Shown here: piece by piece, positions 1 to 11,165 of the stretch | How the letters are laid out: each line of letters starts with the position of its first letter | Position numbering within the stretch: position 1 is the stretch's first letter | Source of the DNA: Elmis aenea | Taxonomy: Eukaryota; Arthropoda; Insecta; Coleoptera; Elmidae | Direction of reading: 5' to 3' | Assembly: GCA_947652605.1 (NCBI GenBank) | Contig: OX393577.1 | Span: 25,609,466 to 25,673,465, forward strand | Length of the DNA stretch: 64,000 bases | Program-made: the position numbers and the translations under genes | The notes under the pieces: generated by a model | The model's input: only the letters and a program-made list of their open reading frames with translations | Told to the model about the DNA's origin: nothing | Databases searched by the model: none

Positions 1-336
1 CGAAAGCTGGCCTGATTATTCGGAAACACCGCAACAGGCTTGACAGAGAGTCCGCAAGGGCATTGCTGTGCCTCAATGCTTGGTAATCTTGTAAATTTAT
101 TACACAATATTTAAAATAAATAAAAAGTTTAATTTGTAAGTGGTTTCCAAAAATTTATAAATAAAATATATATTAAAACTTTTCGTAGTTTTTCTTTATG
201 TAAAAATACTGTCGAGATCGAGAATCTCGAGGATCTCGTCTCGAATTTTCGAGACAGAAAAATGCCTGTCTCGATCTCGAAATTCGAGACGAGACGAGAC
301 GAGATCGAGAATTGTCTCGTCTCGGCGGCAACACTA
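1..336 (+). mobile_element. 3' end of a hAT transposon
   Basis: The window opens inside a hAT element. It holds the last codons of a transposase (3-86), an AT-rich untranslated stretch, then a dense run of GAGAC/CTCGT words in both orientations (about 208-325). It ends in GGCAACACTA at 327-336, the complement of a typical hAT terminus (TAGTGTTGCC). The clustered GAGAC words look like subterminal transposase-binding repeats. The left end and its target duplication are outside the window, so the 8-bp duplication cannot be tested. Confidence 0.75.
3..86 (+). CDS. hAT transposase, C-terminal 27 residues (partial)
   Basis: An open frame enters from the left edge and stops at TAA 84-86. The residues include AGLIIRKHRNRLD and ALLCLNAW, the pattern that closes the hAT C-terminal dimerisation domain: a small-residue/Ile strand, an R-x-x-R-N-R-L turn, then an L-L-x-L-N helix. 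Only the tail is visible, so whether the transposase is intact cannot be judged. It is followed by the hAT terminus at 327-336, which supports the call. Confidence 0.75.
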   Translation, partial: KAGLIIRKHRNRLDRESARALLCLNAW

Positions 337-1142
337 ATCAGGACATCACTGCTGTACAGTGTACACAGTCGAGATCATTATCGTTGATTTGATAAATTTC
401 AGTGTTTGTAACGAAATTAGCTTTATCGAATAAATGATTGATTCATACGAATTTATTTGTATGTTGCGACAGCAAAATTTGCGATTTCCTGGTTTTTACC
501 GAATTATCATTGCTATTTATAGTATTTGAATGAAGTTACGGGTCCGTGAAGGATTACTATTTGATTGTTTAACTTGGTGATTGCATCACTTATAATAATT
601 TGTTAATATGCCAATACACATGAGTTTATAGAGATAAATACATCGTTTTTAATTCAAATTGTTTTACAGGGTGCTCATAAAAGAACGCAGTTTTATTGCG
701 AAAATATACATTCTTTTCTGTACAGTTTATTTTATCAAATTGTGTTCACCAAAACATTATTAACTCTTTGCATATCCATTACTAATCGTTTTTTTGAACA
801 TTACTCGAAAATATTAACGGTGAACATTTTAAACCGTTAGTTCATTTTCTGCAATATTTAAATTTGCGACTATTGCAAGCAACACAATCAACCTACTAAA
901 CAAGCGTATATAACACGATTTGACGTTGTTGCATAACGACACTATAATGGATTCTGTACTGCAATTTTTCGCTTTGGTAATTGGGAATCTGCCGTGTCGA
1001 ATTCGAATGTTGTAGATACAGCGATCTTCATTTGTTTTTCCTAAACAAATTTCTGTCAAATCATTGCTACAAGACAAAAAAGTCGGTTAACGCCACATTG
1101 TAAACACAGTTCCATTCCGGTAAACAAATCGACCTGTACAAT
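337..1142. other. AT-rich intergenic, nothing recognised
   Basis: No gene is seen. ACAGGGTGCTCA at about 668 resembles the terminus of the hairpin elements described further on, but I see no matching second end, so at most this is a solo relic. Confidence 0.4.
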
Positions 1143-1814
1143 CAGGGCCGGCCCTGCGAGACGTGGGACCCTGCCCCGTTAAAAAATCAGAAGAAAACAA
1201 ATATAAAAAAATGACAAACTGACCATGAATTAAAAAAGCAAACAATCCAATTTTATTATAAACTGAATAAAAACTCAATTAAAATTAATTTTTCTAGCTT
1301 TTGCTTCTCCAAAATCTTTTAAAAATGGTCGAATTCCATTTTCCCTATAACTTTACTTTTAACTGATATAATATCCAATGAATTTTAAGCGTAAAAATGT
1401 ATGTACAATTAAGAAAATACTATTTAAGCAAACAAAACGAATTTTACCATTAAACTGACGATGACTGCACAAAATTAAAAGTACTATATAAACATCCTAA
1501 AAAGATAGTTAAAGAAAGTAATTTTTTTTAACAAAAGACGAGCGCTTTTTGTTTATTAATTGCCGTGCTAGTTCAAATTTAATAATTTGGCAATAATATT
1601 TCACGAATAATCTATATTACTGGTGTCATCTATTTATTTAGTTTATTATTTCACTATTAAACAAAAATTTTTCTTAAATGATATGATACAGAATTGCTTT
1701 GTGATCAATTAGTCTTTATACTTTAAATTTTTAAAGACAACTATTATGAGAGCTTCCTTTAAGCGCTGAGTTCTACGCGAGGGAATCGGTGGAATAAGCC
1801 TAAGGCCGGTCCTG
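1143..1814. mobile_element. decayed hAT-like MITE
   Basis: The left end CAGGGCCGGCCCTGCG and the right end (read inward CAGGACCGGCC) are imperfect terminal inverted repeats with the CAG...CTG ends of hAT elements. The flanking octamers (TGTACAAT and CGTCCATT) agree at only 5 of 8 positions, so the target duplication is weak or eroded. The interior is AT-rich and non-coding. Confidence 0.45.
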
Positions 1815-3453
1815 CGTCCATTGACAAAATGTAAAATTGTTATTTTTAGCAAATAAATCGGTTTACTTCCAAATAATACTTGAGATTAAACGACACCGAG
1901 TCTAATTGGCTTATGATCCAAATTTACCATGAATAATCGACTGAATTAATACCTAATATACCGCAATTTTATATTGCAAAATTGTTAGAAATTTCCTGTA
2001 ACATTTATATGTAAACCATCTTTGACGACAACGAGCATGATGTTAAATTCTTGAAGCGTGACTGATGTTAACTTTTTAAACAATGTAGTTTTTGTAAAAA
2101 TCCAATGGTTTGTTTTGGTTTCGACACCTATATAAACGTTAGCTTTTCTCCGAAATAGTTTTGGCATCAGAAACGATTAATTAACGTGCAGAAACCCGCT
2201 TGAATAATGGCATTTTTTTGTCCTAAGAATACTTTCTAACGCAAAAATGCATATTAATGTGGTAAAAGAGAAGCCTAAATTAAGAAACGTATGTGAATAC
2301 ACTCTTACAAAATGAATGGTCTAAAACATTTGCATAAATTAGTGAGAATATCGGTTGAATAAAACCCGAAGTGGACAATGTGACCCAGATTCTCACCGTA
2401 CGTCGTACAATGCAAAAATTCGGAAGAAAGTTTCTTTATAACAAAAAAAAAACTCTCTTTGTGACCTGGCATGACTCGTCCAACATTACATGTAATAAAT
2501 ATTGCAGTCTTGTAGCTGATTTACAAGTTTTCACAAAGGAAGTTGAATTAGCTAAAAAGGAGAAAAAAATGGGATTGCATCACAAACGGCGTAGCCAAGG
2601 GCGTCTACCTACTTATTTAATTTATTTTTGTTGTGGTAGCTTTCTTTGATTGATTTGAAAATCTAATTTTATGGGTCGTTAATGTATAAATTTAACTGCA
2701 TACATTAGAAATTAGTTAAGATTCTAGTCTTGTTAAGCCTACATAGTTTACTATGTTGCACTACAATAGTAGCAATTTCTAGTAATACGATGCGTAGATG
2801 TTTTAGTGATGTGTAGCTGTTTATGTATTCCGTGTAACAATCTTTTCTGCCACTTTAAATATTAATCAAATGCGACCCTTTTATGCAAATGAAATCCGCT
2901 TAAAGTAGTAAAGCGTAAATTCTGGATACGAACAAAAATGAAATCAATAAACAGGAAACACTGGTGAAAGTACAGAGGGGTTTTATCAATAACGGTAAGC
3001 TAAACAAATAACACGATTAAGCGAGAAAGGTGTGGGATAAGGACATTATTTAACTTGATGAGGGCTCCTTTATACTTGGCGTGTTGTATTTTTATTAGAT
3101 TAATTACTACCGTTTATATTCAGGTTATTAAACTTGGCTTCTACTTTCTCGTCTTCTTCCATGCGCTTTGTGTAATCGATGTGCAACTAATTAATACACA
3201 AATTCTTGTGTTTTAAATTTTATGATGCATAAAGCGCAAATTACTGATGTAAAAGGACTTTCCGCTTCTGGTGCGCGGTTATATGAATGTTCTTCGTTTT
3301 CATAAATAATTTTGTATCATTAAGTAACATTTTAAACGCTTATTAAATGTTGTTACTTATCTACGCAGCGTTAGATCAGTAACAATAATAGCATTTTATA
3401 GTGATTTAAATCGCTTTCTTCTAAAAAAAAAAGGTTATTTTGTTACACACACA
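1815..3453. other. AT-rich intergenic with a possible piggyBac relic
   Basis: Mostly unrecognised AT-rich DNA. A 92-codon frame at 2371-2649 (+) holds VTWHDSS and, further on, KKEKKMG. These loosely resemble the W-x-D and KKEKK segments near the end of piggyBac-type transposases. The similarity is weak and the rest of the frame does not match, so this is only a possibility. Confidence 0.3.
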
Positions 3454-4711
3454 GTCTGACAATAAAATTCGTAGACTGGTTTTATAATTTAAGAACGGGT
3501 GACGCGACAATGTCTTCAATATGGTATTTTAAACTTCAATGTGTGATAAACTTTTATCAAAATTTGAGCCAGATAGCGCTTCGCATTCATGAGTTATGAC
3601 ATTTAAAACGTTTGTAGCATAATCGTGTAGAAAAATGATGAGCGAACAAAGAGCGGTGATAAAATTCCATGCAAAACTTGTTACAAATGTGAAATGTCAC
3701 AAAAACAGATGAAATTATGCGAAAAGTTTAAAGTGATAATTGTTTTAAACGAGCAACAGTTTTTAGGTGGCATAAATTATTTACAGAAGGTAGAGAGAAG
3801 CTAAAAGATAATGATCGTGCAGACAGACCATCAACAAGTCAAATACCCGAAATATTTGAAAAAGTGCGTGATATTGTGCAAAATGATCGGCTTGCAACTG
3901 TTGGAATCGTGGAAGAAGCTCTCAACATCAATCGTGAAACAATTCAATTAATTTTAAAAGAGGATTAAGAAAACACAAAGCTGTGGTGAAGATTTGTTCT
4001 ACACAGGTTATCAAAAGATCAAAAGTTGATGAGAGTTCATCATGAACTTTCATCAGTTTTTGATGATGAACAGTTCATCGTTTCAGGAAAATTGTTCGAG
4101 CCAATGTAGTAAATCAAACAATTTTCTGAAATCGATTGTAACTGGTGATATGACATGTTATTTAAAAGGCCCAAAAAGTTGCGAAAAGCACCATTGAAAA
4201 TCAAAACGATATTCATTGTTTTTTTTATGTCAGTTGGGATTTTCTCCACAAAGAATTAGTCCCAAAAGGTCAAATAGTCACTAGTGAATTTTGGTGGTAA
4301 GAATTCGTCGTATAGAATGTCTGATAATCTGAATGTTGGTGTTTCACAATAATGCACCGAGTCACAATTTACTAATTGCTCGACAGTTTTTGGTAAAAAT
4401 CAAGTCCAAGCTAAATTGTCTACCGTATTCGCCAGATTTAGGACCGTGCGATTTCTTTCTATTTCCAAAACTTAACATTTCATTGAAAGGAAAGTGCTTA
4501 GGTGACACTGACAACATTCAAACAGAATCTACACGTGTATCGGAGGCGATAACACGAAACGAGTTTGAAAAACCACTTAAATAACTATTTCATTTATGTA
4601 GCAAGTGCATTTAATCGAAAGGAGATTATTTTAAATAAATAAAAATAAAAATTGTAAAAAGTTTTTTTTTTTTGCATTTTCACCAGTCTATGAACTGTAT
4701 TGTCAAACTTA
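3454..4711 (+). mobile_element. mariner-type transposon, decayed
   Basis: Imperfect terminal inverted repeats of about 27 bp bound the element. They share TGACAATA and TAGACTGGT, at 3455-3480 and in complement at 4683-4708. At about 1.26 kb the length is normal for mariner. Internal coding remnants lie in the expected order on the plus strand. The TA target duplication is not clear at either edge. Confidence 0.85.
3636..4584 (+). pseudogene. mariner transposase pseudogene (DD34D type)
   Basis: Pieces of one mariner transposase appear in order but in different frames. From 3636 comes MSEQRAVIKFHAKL, the first helix-turn-helix. From 3771 comes WHKLFTEGREKL, then DRPSTSQ, a linker and the second HTH up to a stop near 3966. 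At about 4138 comes IVTGD, which keeps the first catalytic Asp. At 4333-4584 lie VFHNNAPSH and YSPDLGPCDFFLFPKL. In the family the second catalytic Asp sits in HDNAPSH; here it is Asn. The third Asp (PCD) is kept. Frameshifts, stops and the Asp-to-Asn change make it inactive in any frame. A domesticated gene is unlikely given the breaks. Confidence 0.88.
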
Positions 4712-7462
4712 CTAGCATAAATTTTAGATTCGTAAGAGGCTATTATGATACTTTTAATTACGAGTATGTTACAAACAATTTTGATTACTATTTAAGTTGT
4801 GTAAATTTTTGAAGCACTTGCGGCATAAGAGATTGTGGTGTAGTCTTATGAAAGGCTTTGGTCGGTAAAAAATAATGTAAAATGATAACAGTGTAGCAAG
4901 AATTTGATGTTTTAATGATACGTGAAAGTTTTAACGATGTTACAGTAATATGGCGTATTTTCACACAGAACCATTTTAATTCGATAATGTAAAGAAAAAA
5001 AAATCTTTTCAAATTTGCTTTCACGACCAATTTATTTGAGAACTGTTTTGGATCTTCATAAAATTTACATGTCAAATGACGCAATGTGCTAATACGTTTT
5101 ATAAACGCAGTGTAACATATTTGCAATAAACTTTTAAATTGTTTAATAAAAAATTTAAATGTGCATATAATTTATTGCAATTGTTTACTAAATTTGAACA
5201 AGAACGCTTAATTTTTTGACGGGTCAACTCTTTTTTTATCTACACAATAATTTATTATTTAAATCGATGTTTTTTCACATTTGTTAGTGGGCGTCTCCTT
5301 TTTGTTAAGTGGCAATTGTTTGGATTATTAAAGTGAATCATTTTACATAACATTAAGTTAAATTAAAAAAATATTCGTCTCATTCGCGAGAATAATCTCC
5401 ATTTAAATAATATCTACTAGTTTCGAGACTCGTCTTTTTTCCAGTAGACTCTTTTCGAAACTGCTAACAATTTTCTTTTAAAAGAGATTCTTATTAGGAA
5501 TAAGATAAGTGAATTTTTAATGAAACATGAATATTTTTTATTAAAAAGTGATATTTAAATATATATTTTTTCAATTTTCGGTTAAAGAGTAAATAAATGC
5601 AATTAAAATTTCGATTGGGTAGGTTGGTAGGTATAATGTGTAGTTATTTTACTGACAGACTTATGCGTTAGCCTAGAGATTTTGTTGATTCGCGTAAAAA
5701 ATGAATTTCACATACAAACATATTCTTTCCATGAATCAGTAGTCTTACAAAACAAAAGTGAGATTGTTATCGGGATGTAGGTCTAGGAGCAATGAGTTTA
5801 AAACTTTGCTATAAATTTGACTGTGCGAACATTTATTATGCATTACATAAGATGAGAAAAACGTGAAGATTTAATACACGAGTGTTTCATGTTACAAAAA
5901 TGTATGTGCGTATTTAAATATTTAACGTTTTATCTGCTCAAATATTAAATAGCACTTTGCAGCTTTTAAATTTTTACAGTTAAAGTTTTTTAAACAAATG
6001 TATTAAACATGCGTGTGTTGAGTATTTTCAGAAAATATTTGAACACCTTGAATTTTTAATTTTATCTCGAGTCTGTCAATGACACTCTTTGTTAATGATA
6101 TATAAATATTAATTTTTAATTTCAAAAGAGTTACATCCCACCAATTTTTTTTTTGTAATTCATCAAATTTTTAGTAATAAAATTAGTAAATGAGTAATTA
6201 ATTCCGTTATCAGATAAACATCAGAGTTAAATAATTAATTAAGGTAGCCTTTTTTTTGGTTACCTACATATTTAAACTAATGACATATTTGCAAAGCAAA
6301 ATAATTAATTAACATAATTTCGATGAGCGATATTGTTATTACTTTAATTTGTTAAGAAGACCCGGTACGATTTCCCATAATTAACAATTCACCATTGTCC
6401 GTATTTTATGTAGCATATTTAAATTAAGCGTTTTAAATAATACTAGGTTAAGCTCATCCATGAGAAGAACGAAATTGTTAACAATTATAAAAATTATGTC
6501 CGAGTTATGCTTAAATTATGCTAAAAAGTTACGCTGTTGAATATTAAAACGATATTACAGTTAAAACTATTGTTACATATATCCAATTACATCAATGACG
6601 TAAGAAACTTTAGAAAACGTGATGATACCTGAAAAACTGTTTTGCAATTGCTTGACAAATTGCTCGTTAATCTCATAATGAATACATTACTAGAACTCGA
6701 CTGTTTGGAGTGAAGATTTTATGACTGATTGTGATCTCTTATTGTCATAGATAGCTAAGGTATCTATCTAACCATATTTACTTTTTTTATGTTTGTAGGT
6801 TAATATTTAATGTTCCTGATGGAAAGTTAGTATAATTACTTTGTTGATAGATAAGTGGTTGCAAAATTTTAACACATCTAGGTTTTCTTCAACATGAATA
6901 TTTGAAAGAGTAAAAGCGCCTCTGTTAATAAACTGACAGACTCATTAAAAAATAAATAGAAAGTGTTTAAATAGCATTTTTGTTTTATTTCGATTTGATT
7001 TTACAGACTTTGGATGTTTTGCAAAAAATAGTCAATTTTTTATCACTCGTTTGTTTAAATACATTAGAGTCGAAGCCAAATTATGACTCTGTTACAGATA
7101 AAGAAAGGGAATTAATCTGATTGTTTTGACTATTTACATTGCAAAAATTTGATATTTTAATGTGCTATTTAAGAGAATAAAACATGTTAATTGCATCCAG
7201 GAACATTTTAGATGTTTTTGTTTCATATTATACAAATAGATTTTTATTTTGAAGTTAAGAAAATTTAGTAAAAATAATTTTTTTAAATTTTATATTAAAT
7301 TAAATCTGGGGTTTTTAAATAATGCTTAAAATAAAACGTTCGACGTTTAACCATTGCAATTTATTTATTTTTCCAATATTTACGCTAAATTATATACATT
7401 CATGTGTGTTAAGAGATGATAATTATGGTTCCAATCGTATTTGTAGATTCTATTATGGTATA
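4712..7462. other. AT-rich intergenic, no gene seen
   Basis: About 2.7 kb without recognisable coding or repeat structure. A 112-codon frame on the minus strand (4788-5126) has no recognisable domain and ordinary AT-rich composition. I treat it as chance. Confidence 0.4.
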
Positions 7463-8231
7463 CAGGGTTGTCCACATAGAAGCGATACTAGTGAGATCTG
7501 GTAAACGGAAAGAGCTACAAAGAAGTTTAAATTGGACAATTTTTTTTCCTTTCTGAGACCTACTCAGTGATGCTTTTATGTTTTAAAAAAGTTCCATGGC
7601 ACGTTAGATAATAAACAATAATCAAATGGGCACTTTTTAAAAATCTTTAATACCTTGGTTATACTTGACGGTATAAACATATTTTTGGGAAAAAAGTTGT
7701 ACATTTTTTACTCACTGTGAAATGAAAACATTCATTTGTTTTAATATTGTTTATTGTTTTAGATTAAATTACAAAATTACATTTTTTTAAATTATAACCG
7801 TAGTTAGCTATAAGCTCATGAATAAACTTTTTCTTTCCGCTTTTTAATAATATAAGGTTTAATGTATTTATTTTAATATTTGGGCTCAAAACAAATAAAA
7901 TTTATCAAAAAGTCCCTATGAAGCTAGAGTGCCATTAATTTTAACAATATGAAACAAATGAATGCTTTTATTTTATAATGCGTAAAAAGATTTACAACTT
8001 TTTTTCAAAAATATTTTTGCACCATCAAGTATAACCGAGTAATTAACGATTAAAAAAAAATGCCAATTTTGATTTTCGTTTATTATCTAGCATGCCATGG
8101 AACTTTTTTAAAACATTAAAGCCATGACTGAGTAGGACTCAAAACGGGGAACAATTTGTCTAATTTAAACTTATAAGTAGCGTTACCGTTTACGAGATCC
8201 CAATAGTGGCCCTTCTATGTGGGCCACCCTG
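7463..8231. mobile_element. palindromic foldback MITE, TA-CAGGGTTG family
   Basis: About 770 bp that is nearly one inverted repeat. The left arm starts CAGGGTTGTCCACATAGAAG; the right arm, read inward, starts CAGGGTGGCCCACATAGAAG. The match continues for about 300 bp per side (both arms share GTTCCATGGCA and ACTTGATGGT-like blocks). TA flanks both ends. The loop (about 7760-7950) has no convincing ORF. Confidence 0.85.
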
Positions 8232-9322
8232 TATATGTATACTGCTAAAAAACATTGACCTTTGTGTACGCTGTACTTCTGTTAAAAAAGATAAACGCCT
8301 TTAAGTGGTAGCTTCATTGATTGAAATTGAAATGTGCACTGCGTAACAGTTTTAAGGTTAAGAGAATTTTCAACTTGAAAAATTGTGAAAATTAATACAG
8401 TAAATTATTTCTGAAATAAAACATCTCAAAACGTGATAATAAAGGCTCTTTAACTTTACGAAAAACTCTTCAAAACTTTTTGCTCATTATACTCATTTTT
8501 TTTAAATCTTTGGACACGTGCGCGGTCCCTAACATATTTAAATTCAGGTGTTCTCCTTTTGCATAAAACATTCCTTTATTTCAAATTTGATGTCGTTATT
8601 TTTAGGTTACCAACAATTTTTGATTGCTACAACGTGATTTGTATATCAATGCCAGTTTTCTGAATGTCGTGACATAACGTCAATTATCGCATAATAAAAG
8701 ACCTTCCAGGTACACAACGTTTACAAGGTATAAACCGTTGTATCGGGTTTACATGTAATAAGCGCACATATTTTTTGTTCTATTTTGGAAAAATAATTTG
8801 GTATAAAGAGCTATTTGTTTTCTTTTTAAATCTAGCAAATGAATACCAGTAATGTTCGATGCAGTTGTTAAAATTATATTGTAATTAGCATTTAAGAAGA
8901 TTAAATACAACTCGTTAATTAAAAGACGACGCCTCATTACCTACGGATTGATTTGATTTCTAAGAAACACTCGCGTGTGTTGTACTTTATTTTATGTTAG
9001 TTGTGATGCTATTCGTTTGATTGTTTAATTCGTGTATAGTTTTTGGTAAATATTTAATTTTTAATCCACCAATAACGGAATAAAAGTTCTTGCCTATAAA
9101 TTATTATTTTGAAAAATAGTTTTGTTTAGGACAATTTAATTTTGATGAAAATCGCAACTCAAAAATAAACTGCATAAAAATTAATTTTGATTTCGTGTCT
9201 TAGTAAAAAAAATTGACTAGGCGACTTTATTTTTTACGTTACACAAGTAAAAATATAAAAATAAGTATATGAAAAATTAAGTAAGAAGTATTGTAAAGTA
9301 TGCACTTATATTTATAAATATA
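8232..9322. other. AT-rich intergenic, nothing recognised
   Basis: No gene, tRNA or repeat end is seen in this stretch between two foldback elements. Confidence 0.4.
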
Positions 9323-10865
9323 CAGGGTGCCCATTTTTCTAACCTGTTGTATGGGTAACTCCGTTAATATTAGAGATACAGAAACGTTTAAATTAGCAAA
9401 TTTGTGCAGAATTTAAAAAGAAATCTGATGCCATTTTCAAATTTGACCTACGTCATCAACTTTTTAAAATAAAAACTGAAAAAGGTAAATTTTTTCAAAC
9501 TTGAATAATTCCGTAACCATATGAGTTAGAATAAAAATAAAAATTGACTTTTATAGATGTTTTTACGTAGATTTTAAATATGTTAACGAAATTTTCATAG
9601 CACTGTCGATTTTCGAGTTATAGCACAAACTTGCATTTTTTTAAATGGAAGTCATAGTTGGCTGTGGTCTTATTAAAAAGGTTATTTTTTTCTCGTTTCA
9701 ATGATATAATGTTTGTTATGCTTTACTCTTGTAGTTTTTCTTTAAATAAGCAAAAATCATTTTACATGTTCACAGCCTACTAATAGATGGGAGTTGATGT
9801 TCTTTTTTTTCGATGTGACATTTAAGAGTTGTCTCTTATTGTTAGTGTAGCAGTTATCAGCCAGTTACAAATTTTAAAAACAAAACCTCAGAGTTTGTCA
9901 AATAAAATTTATTGTTTGTTTTACGTATAAATCTCTCTCTCGTGTTGATCAAAATTTTTGATTGAGTTTATTGTAAATTTCAAAAACAATGTGTTCTAAT
10001 GAAGAAAAAAACCACATGCTTTTCTATTACTACGCTTGTAATAGAAATAGTAGAAATTCAAGTGAAATGTATTTGCAAAGATTTATGGAAAGGAACCAAC
10101 CAAGAAAGAAATTATTTTCGTTATTAGAAACCAATTTAAAAAAATACGGGTATACCAAAAAGCCTGATAATATTTCTTTATTAAAAAACATTGTTTTTGA
10201 AATTTATAATAAACAAAAATTTTGATCAACACGAGAGAGAGACATACGTATAACAAACAATAAATTTTATTTGACAAACTGAGGTTTTGTTTTTAAAATT
10301 TGTAAGTGGCTAATAATTGCTACACTAACAATAAGAGACAACTCTTAAATGTCACATTGAAAAAAAAAGAACATCAACACGGGATAACTCCCATCTATTA
10401 GTAGGCTGTGAACATGTAAAATGATTTTTGCTTATTTAAAGAAAAACTACAAGAGTAAAGCATAACAAACCTTATATCATTGAAACGAGAAAAAAATAAC
10501 CTTTTTAATAAGACCACAGCCAGCTATGACTTCCATTTAAAAAAATGCAAGTTTGTGCTATAACTCGAAAATCGAGAGTGCTATGAAAATTTCGTTAACA
10601 TATTTAAATTCTACGTAAAAATATCTATAACAGCCAATTTTTATTTTTGTTCTAACTCATATGGTTACGGAATTATTCAAGTTTGAAAAAATTTACCTTT
10701 TTCAGTTTTTTCAAAATATTTTAAAAAGTTGATGACGTAGGTCAAATTTGAAAATGGCATCAGATTTCCCTTTAAATTCTACACAAATTTGCTGATTTAA
10801 ACGTTTCTGTATCTCCAATATTAACTGAGTTACCCATACAACAGGTTAGAAAAATGGGCACCCTG
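9323..10865 (+). mobile_element. foldback element carrying a DUF4817-like gene (copy 1)
   Basis: A 1.54-kb element whose ends CAGGGTGCCCATTTTTCTAA and its complement are flanked by TA on both sides. Two inverted arms of about 670 bp run from 9323 to 9992 and from 10188 to 10865. By eye they agree at well over 90% in the outer part. The unpaired loop is only about 195 nt (9993-10187). It encodes the core of a small helix-turn-helix protein. No DDE transposase, reverse transcriptase or other enzyme is present. Transcribed through, the element would form a giant hairpin with the coding core as its loop. It has the same architecture as 16388-17885. Confidence 0.9.
9989..10225 (+). CDS. DUF4817-like helix-turn-helix protein, 78 residues
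   Basis: An intact ORF sits at the centre of a foldback element. Residues 4-54 fit the arthropod HTH domain DUF4817: NEEK near the start, L11, a Y-rich helix, C17, N20, Y28-L29, then F32 and E34-R35-N-Q-P, F43, L46, L50 and G54. The tail is Lys/Asn-rich and basic. It aligns without gaps (offset 3) to the 65-residue protein of the copy at 16995, with identities at N4, E6, K7, L11, Y14, C17, N20, Y28, L29, E34, Q37 and L46. The role is not established; DNA binding is inferred from the fold. The ATG lies in the left arm and the last 12 codons in the right arm, so start and stop regions mirror each other. No catalytic domain is present. Confidence 0.75.
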   Translation: MCSNEEKNHMLFYYYACNRNSRNSSEMYLQRFMERNQPRKKLFSLLETNLKKYGYTKKPDNISLLKNIVFEIYNKQKF

Positions 10866-11165
10866 TATAGGATGCAATAATCTACATGTGTTGTATGGTT
10901 CACTTTGTTATTATAAGCGTTACATAGTTAAATAAGCAAAGTTGGGCAGAATTTCAAGACGAATTTAATGCCATTTTGACATTCAATTTTTTTAAAATAT
11001 TTTGATAAAACTAAAAACAGACGACTTTTTCCTGTAGGTATTTTTACGTAGAATTAGAAAAAATATCCAAAAAGTCATGGCACACTCGAGTTATGAGATA
11101 TAAGCCAAAAAAGATTGTTTTTAAATGGCAACAATAGTCGGCTATGGGTTCATTAATAAGCTACT
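10866..11165. repeat. degenerate arm related to the 9323 foldback element
   Basis: Directly after the complete copy, the sequence repeats words of its left arm in the same order. These include TTAATGCCATTTT, a TTTTTACGTAGAA block, a GAGTTATGA/ATAA block, and TTTTTAAATGGCAACAATAGTCGGCTATGG near 11127 (compare TTAAATGGAAGTCATAGTTGGCTGTGG in copy 1). It looks like an older, diverged half-copy without a recognisable second arm or gene. Confidence 0.6.

Noticed and set aside
4788..5126. 112-codon minus-strand frame
   Set aside because: No domain, no repeat context, composition of random AT-rich sequence.
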